From: Oscillospiraceae bacterium
GTDB taxonomy: Bacteria; Bacillota; Clostridia; Oscillospirales; Acutalibacteraceae
Length of the DNA: 8,366 nt
Assembly: GCA_031273775.1 (NCBI GenBank)
Contig: JAISRF010000118.1
Span: 1-8,366, forward strand
Direction of reading: 5' to 3'
A program made the translations under genes and the position numbers. Of the stretch, positions 6,316 through 8,366 are shown in pieces (position 1 is the first letter of the stretch; each line of letters opens with the position of its first letter). A model generated the notes under the pieces. It did not search any database, had not been told where the DNA came from, and saw nothing but the letters and a program-made list of their open reading frames with translations.

Positions 6316-7335
6316 CTACCTGTTCGCGTACATTTTTTCGTAATAATTCTGATACTCGCCGCTGAGAATAGACTCCCACCAGGCGCGGTTATCCAGATAC
6401 CACGCAATAGTTTTTTGAATGCCGTCATCAAATTTTGTGGTGGGCTTCCAGCCAAGTTCCGCGGTAATTTTCGCGGGGTCAATGGCGTAGCGCATATCGT
6501 GGCCGGGGCGGTCGGTGACAAAGGTGATGAGACTGTCGTTTTTGCCCAGAGCGCGGAGCACGGTTTTTACCACATCCAAGTTGGAACGCTCATTATGCCC
6601 GCCGATATTGTATACCTCGCCCACGCGACCGTTCAGGATAATCAGATCTATGGCAGCGCAGTGGTCTTCGACGTACAGCCAGTCGCGGACATTTTCGCCC
6701 TTGCCGTAAACAGGCAGCTTTTCGTTATTCAAGGCGCGGCTAATCATTAAGGGAATCAGCTTTTCGGGGAAATGATAAGGTCCGTAATTATTTGAGCAAC
6801 GCGAAATGGTTACCGGCAGTTTGAAAGTTCGGTAGTACGCCAGCGCCAACAAATCGGCACCCGCCTTGCTTGCGCTGTAAGGCGAAGAGGTGTGAATGGG
6901 AGTTTCCTCTGTGAAAAAGAGGTCAGGGCGGTCAAGGGGCAGATCGCCGTAAACTTCGTCGGTGGAAACCTGATGATAGCGCCGAACCTTATGTTTCCGG
7001 GCAGCGTCCATCAGCGTTTGGGTGCCCAGAATGTTTGTGCGGAGAAATACACCCGGATCCTCAATGGAGCGGTCAACATGGATTTCCGCCGCGAAGTTCA
7101 CCACTATGTCAAACTTTTCCTGAGCAAACAGCGCGTCCATTGCCGCGGGATCCGCGATGTCCGCTTTTACAAAACGGAAATCAGAGGATTTTCGTGCCCC
7201 GTCAAGGGTTTTAAGGTTGCCGGCATAGGTGAGCGCGTCCACCACCACAAGCCGGTAGTCCGGATGTTTTTTCTGCATATAGTAGACGAAATTCGCGCCG
7301 ATAAAGCCCGCGCCTCCGGTGATTAAGATGTTCAT
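6316..7335 (-). CDS. rfbB: dTDP-glucose 4,6-dehydratase
   Basis: A 339-residue extended short-chain dehydrogenase that converts dTDP-glucose to dTDP-4-dehydro-6-deoxyglucose, using a tightly bound NAD. Visible motifs are the Rossmann loop TGGAGFIG (6-13), VDALTYAGNL (32-41), FAAEIHVDRSIEDP (81-94), catalytic STDEVYG (124-130) with D126 and E127, YSASK (153-157), SRCSNNYGPYHFPEKLIP and GKGENVRDWLYVEDHC. Residue 85 is Ile where most RmlB proteins have Ser in 'AAESHVDRS'. The open frame runs upstream to 7434, but the ATG at 7335-7333 is the right start. It gives the conserved MNILITGG N-terminus and has GGAGG at 7348-7344 with an 8-nt gap. The longer frame would also run across the predicted promoter. 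rfbD follows in the same operon; rfbA and rfbC are not in the window. Confidence 0.96.
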   Translation of the reverse strand: MNILITGGAGFIGANFVYYMQKKHPDYRLVVVDALTYAGNLKTLDGARKSSDFRFVKADIADPAAMDALFAQEKFDIVVNFAAEIHVDRSIEDPGVFLRTNILGTQTLMDAARKHKVRRYHQVSTDEVYGDLPLDRPDLFFTEETPIHTSSPYSASKAGADLLALAYYRTFKLPVTISRCSNNYGPYHFPEKLIPLMISRALNNEKLPVYGKGENVRDWLYVEDHCAAIDLIILNGRVGEVYNIGGHNERSNLDVVKTVLRALGKNDSLITFVTDRPGHDMRYAIDPAKITAELGWKPTTKFDDGIQKTIAWYLDNRAWWESILSGEYQNYYEKMYANR

Positions 7336-7365
7336 TTGATTTTCCTCCCAAATTAAGATAAAGCG

Positions 7366-7382
7366 CATTGCAAACGGCAATG
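7366..7382 (-). other. Short hairpin in the rfbB leader
   Basis: CATTGC (7366-7371) and GCAATG (7377-7382) form a 6-bp stem with a 5-nt loop within the leader of about 80 nt of the rfbB-rfbD transcript. It lies about 18 nt upstream of the ribosome binding site. No role can be assigned. Confidence 0.3.
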
Positions 7383-7424
7383 GCCTCACAGTCATTTTCA
7401 GCCTGTGTTCGTTGCCGATACCCC

Positions 7425-7453
7425 ATTGTAGCATTATATCAGCGCACAGTCAA
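7425..7453 (-). promoter_or_regulatory. Sigma-A promoter of the rfbB-rfbD operon
   Basis: On the minus strand, TTGACT (7453-7448) is followed after 17 nt by TACAAT (7430-7425), each five of six matches to consensus. TGC directly before the -10 box makes it an extended -10. Transcription would start near 7418, with a leader of about 83 nt to the rfbB ATG. Confidence 0.7.
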
Positions 7454-7487
7454 GATCGCCGCGGAATTTAGCGGATAAAAAAAGCGC

Positions 7488-7517
7488 TTGACAAACATCC
7501 CGTTTACATGGTATCCT
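7488..7517 (+). promoter_or_regulatory. Candidate promoter of the class II aldolase gene
   Basis: A perfect -35 TTGACA (7488-7493) is followed after 18 nt by TATCCT (7512-7517), a four-of-six -10 box helped by a TGn extension at 7509-7511. A better-looking TATGAT (7517-7522) is 23 nt from the -35 and too far. Transcription would start near 7524. Confidence 0.55.
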
Positions 7518-7526
7518 ATGATTAAG

Positions 7527-7548
7527 AAAACCGAAACGTTTCTGTTTT
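7527..7548. promoter_or_regulatory. Palindromic operator-like site in the aldolase leader
   Basis: A 22-bp palindrome is symmetric at all but one of its 11 base-pair positions (mismatch 7532/7543). Its core, GAAACGTTTC (7533-7542), has the central CG and flanking A/T tracts typical of LacI/GalR/CcpA-family operators. It lies just after the predicted transcription start and 4 nt before the ribosome binding site, where a bound repressor could block elongation. The binding protein is not identified. Confidence 0.5.
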
Positions 7549-7567
7549 AAAAAAGGAGAATTGTTCA

Positions 7568-8366
7568 ATGCCGTTGGTAACATCGGAACAAATGCTACTC
7601 GGCGCGCGCCGTGACGGGTATGCCGTTGGCGCGTTCAACGTCGAAAACATGGAAATGGTCATGGCGGTTATCAGCGCCGCAGAGGAACTGGGCGCGCCGG
7701 TTATCCTGCAAACTACGCCGTCCACCGTGCGCTACGCCGGGTTGGGTCTGTTTTACGCAAATGCGAACGCCGCCGCTAAAAACACGGGGATTCCCGTGGC
7801 GCTCCATCTTGATCACGGCAACAGCTTTTCGCTTGCCGTTCAAGCTATCCGCGCCGGATACACTTCCGTAATGATTGACGGCTCGCAGCTTGAGTTTGAG
7901 GAAAACGTCGCGCTGACAAAGCGTGTCGTCGGCGCGGCAAACGCCTGCGGCCTGCCGGTGGAGGCGGAGTTGGGCAAGGTCGGCGGCAAGGAGGATGACC
8001 TCGACTCTGAAGCCGACACCGGTACAGACCCCGCTCAGGCGCGGGAATTCGTTGAGCGCACCGAGGTTTCATCGCTTGCGGTGGCCATCGGAACCGCTCA
8101 CGGCTTTTACAAAGGTACGCCGGTTCTTGATAAAGCGCGGCTGTCCGAAATCCGCGCGGTAACCGGTATCCCGCTGGTGCTGCACGGGGCCTCCGGTCTT
8201 TCGGACGGCGAGGTCACAGACTGCATAAAACGCGGCGTTTGCAAGGTGAACTTTGCCACCGAGCTTCGGGTGGCTTTCACCGATGGCATTAAGGAAACGC
8301 TGGCCGAAAATCCCGGCGTTTTTGATCCGAAGCCGCTGGGAAAAGCGGGCATGGCAAAGGTCAAGG
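7568..8366 (+). CDS. fba: Class II fructose-/tagatose-bisphosphate aldolase (3' end beyond window)
   Basis: The frame from the ATG at 7568 stays open to the window end, giving 266 residues of a protein family usually about 280-310 long. It begins MPLVTSEQMLLGARRDGYAV and shows the class II aldolase signature throughout: AFNVENMEM (22-30), ALHLDHGNSF with catalytic D82 and zinc ligand H83, VEAELGKVGGKEDD (131-144) with E134, AVAIGTAHGFY with H178, and LVLHGASG with H206. The enzyme reversibly cleaves a ketose 1,6-bisphosphate into dihydroxyacetone phosphate and glyceraldehyde 3-phosphate, with zinc polarising the substrate. The sequence resembles the KbaY/GatY-like branch, so fructose versus tagatose bisphosphate cannot be settled by eye. 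AAGGAG (7553-7558) is 9 nt before the ATG. The gene is divergent from rfbB and has its own promoter and an operator-like palindrome. Confidence 0.92.
   Translation, partial: MPLVTSEQMLLGARRDGYAVGAFNVENMEMVMAVISAAEELGAPVILQTTPSTVRYAGLGLFYANANAAAKNTGIPVALHLDHGNSFSLAVQAIRAGYTSVMIDGSQLEFEENVALTKRVVGAANACGLPVEAELGKVGGKEDDLDSEADTGTDPAQAREFVERTEVSSLAVAIGTAHGFYKGTPVLDKARLSEIRAVTGIPLVLHGASGLSDGEVTDCIKRGVCKVNFATELRVAFTDGIKETLAENPGVFDPKPLGKAGMAKVK

Noticed and set aside
5584..6750. A 388-codon plus-strand open frame running antisense to rfbD and rfbB
   Set aside because: It lies opposite two strongly conserved enzymes, has no recognisable domain, and follows from the GC-rich codon pattern of the real genes. 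No ribosome binding site or promoter supports it.
7336..7434. 33-codon N-terminal extension of rfbB to an upstream ATG
   Set aside because: It lacks family similarity and would run across the predicted -10 box and transcription start. The ATG at 7335 has a strong ribosome binding site and the conserved MNILITGG start.

Overview
The window reads as chromosomal DNA of a Gram-positive anaerobe of the Clostridia, most likely from the Oscillospiraceae/Ruminococcaceae side. The signs are moderately GC-rich genes separated by AT-rich gaps, AGGAG-type ribosome binding sites, sigma-A promoters with extended -10 boxes, frequent TTG and GTG starts, an EF-G2-type paralogue, and a DUF3343/NifS-like pair. 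The family calls are recognised from motifs and not from a database search. The organism assignment is inference.

Layout, left to right. At 1-157 (minus) is the 5' part of an ArsR/SmtB-type metal-sensing repressor, cut off by the window edge, with its own promoter and a possible operator. Divergent from it, at 346-3711 (plus), lies a two-gene unit: an EF-G-like translational GTPase and a fused IspD-IspF enzyme of the MEP isoprenoid pathway. A 350-base gap follows (3712-4061), holding several hairpins, including a 15-bp perfect inverted repeat followed by a T-rich tract that probably ends the ispDF transcript. Next, at 4062-5453 (plus), come a 70-residue DUF3343 protein (putative sulfur/selenium carrier) and a NifS-like cysteine desulfurase, probably one sulfur- or selenium-handling unit.

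From 5431 to 7335 (minus) are rfbD and rfbB, two of the four dTDP-L-rhamnose enzymes, read in the order rfbB then rfbD. The tail of rfbD overlaps the tail of the desulfurase gene by 23 bp. A 232-base divergent promoter region (7336-7567) separates rfbB from a class II aldolase gene (7568 to the window end, plus). The aldolase leader contains a near-perfect palindrome resembling a LacI-family operator.

Most of the window is housekeeping metabolism arranged as small divergent and convergent units. I found no CRISPR array, insertion sequence, tRNA, rRNA, phage gene or clearly new multi-gene system. The items most worth a second look are the DUF3343/desulfurase pair, the palindrome in the aldolase leader, the altered G motifs of the EF-G paralogue, the IspD-IspF fusion and the structured gap after ispDF.
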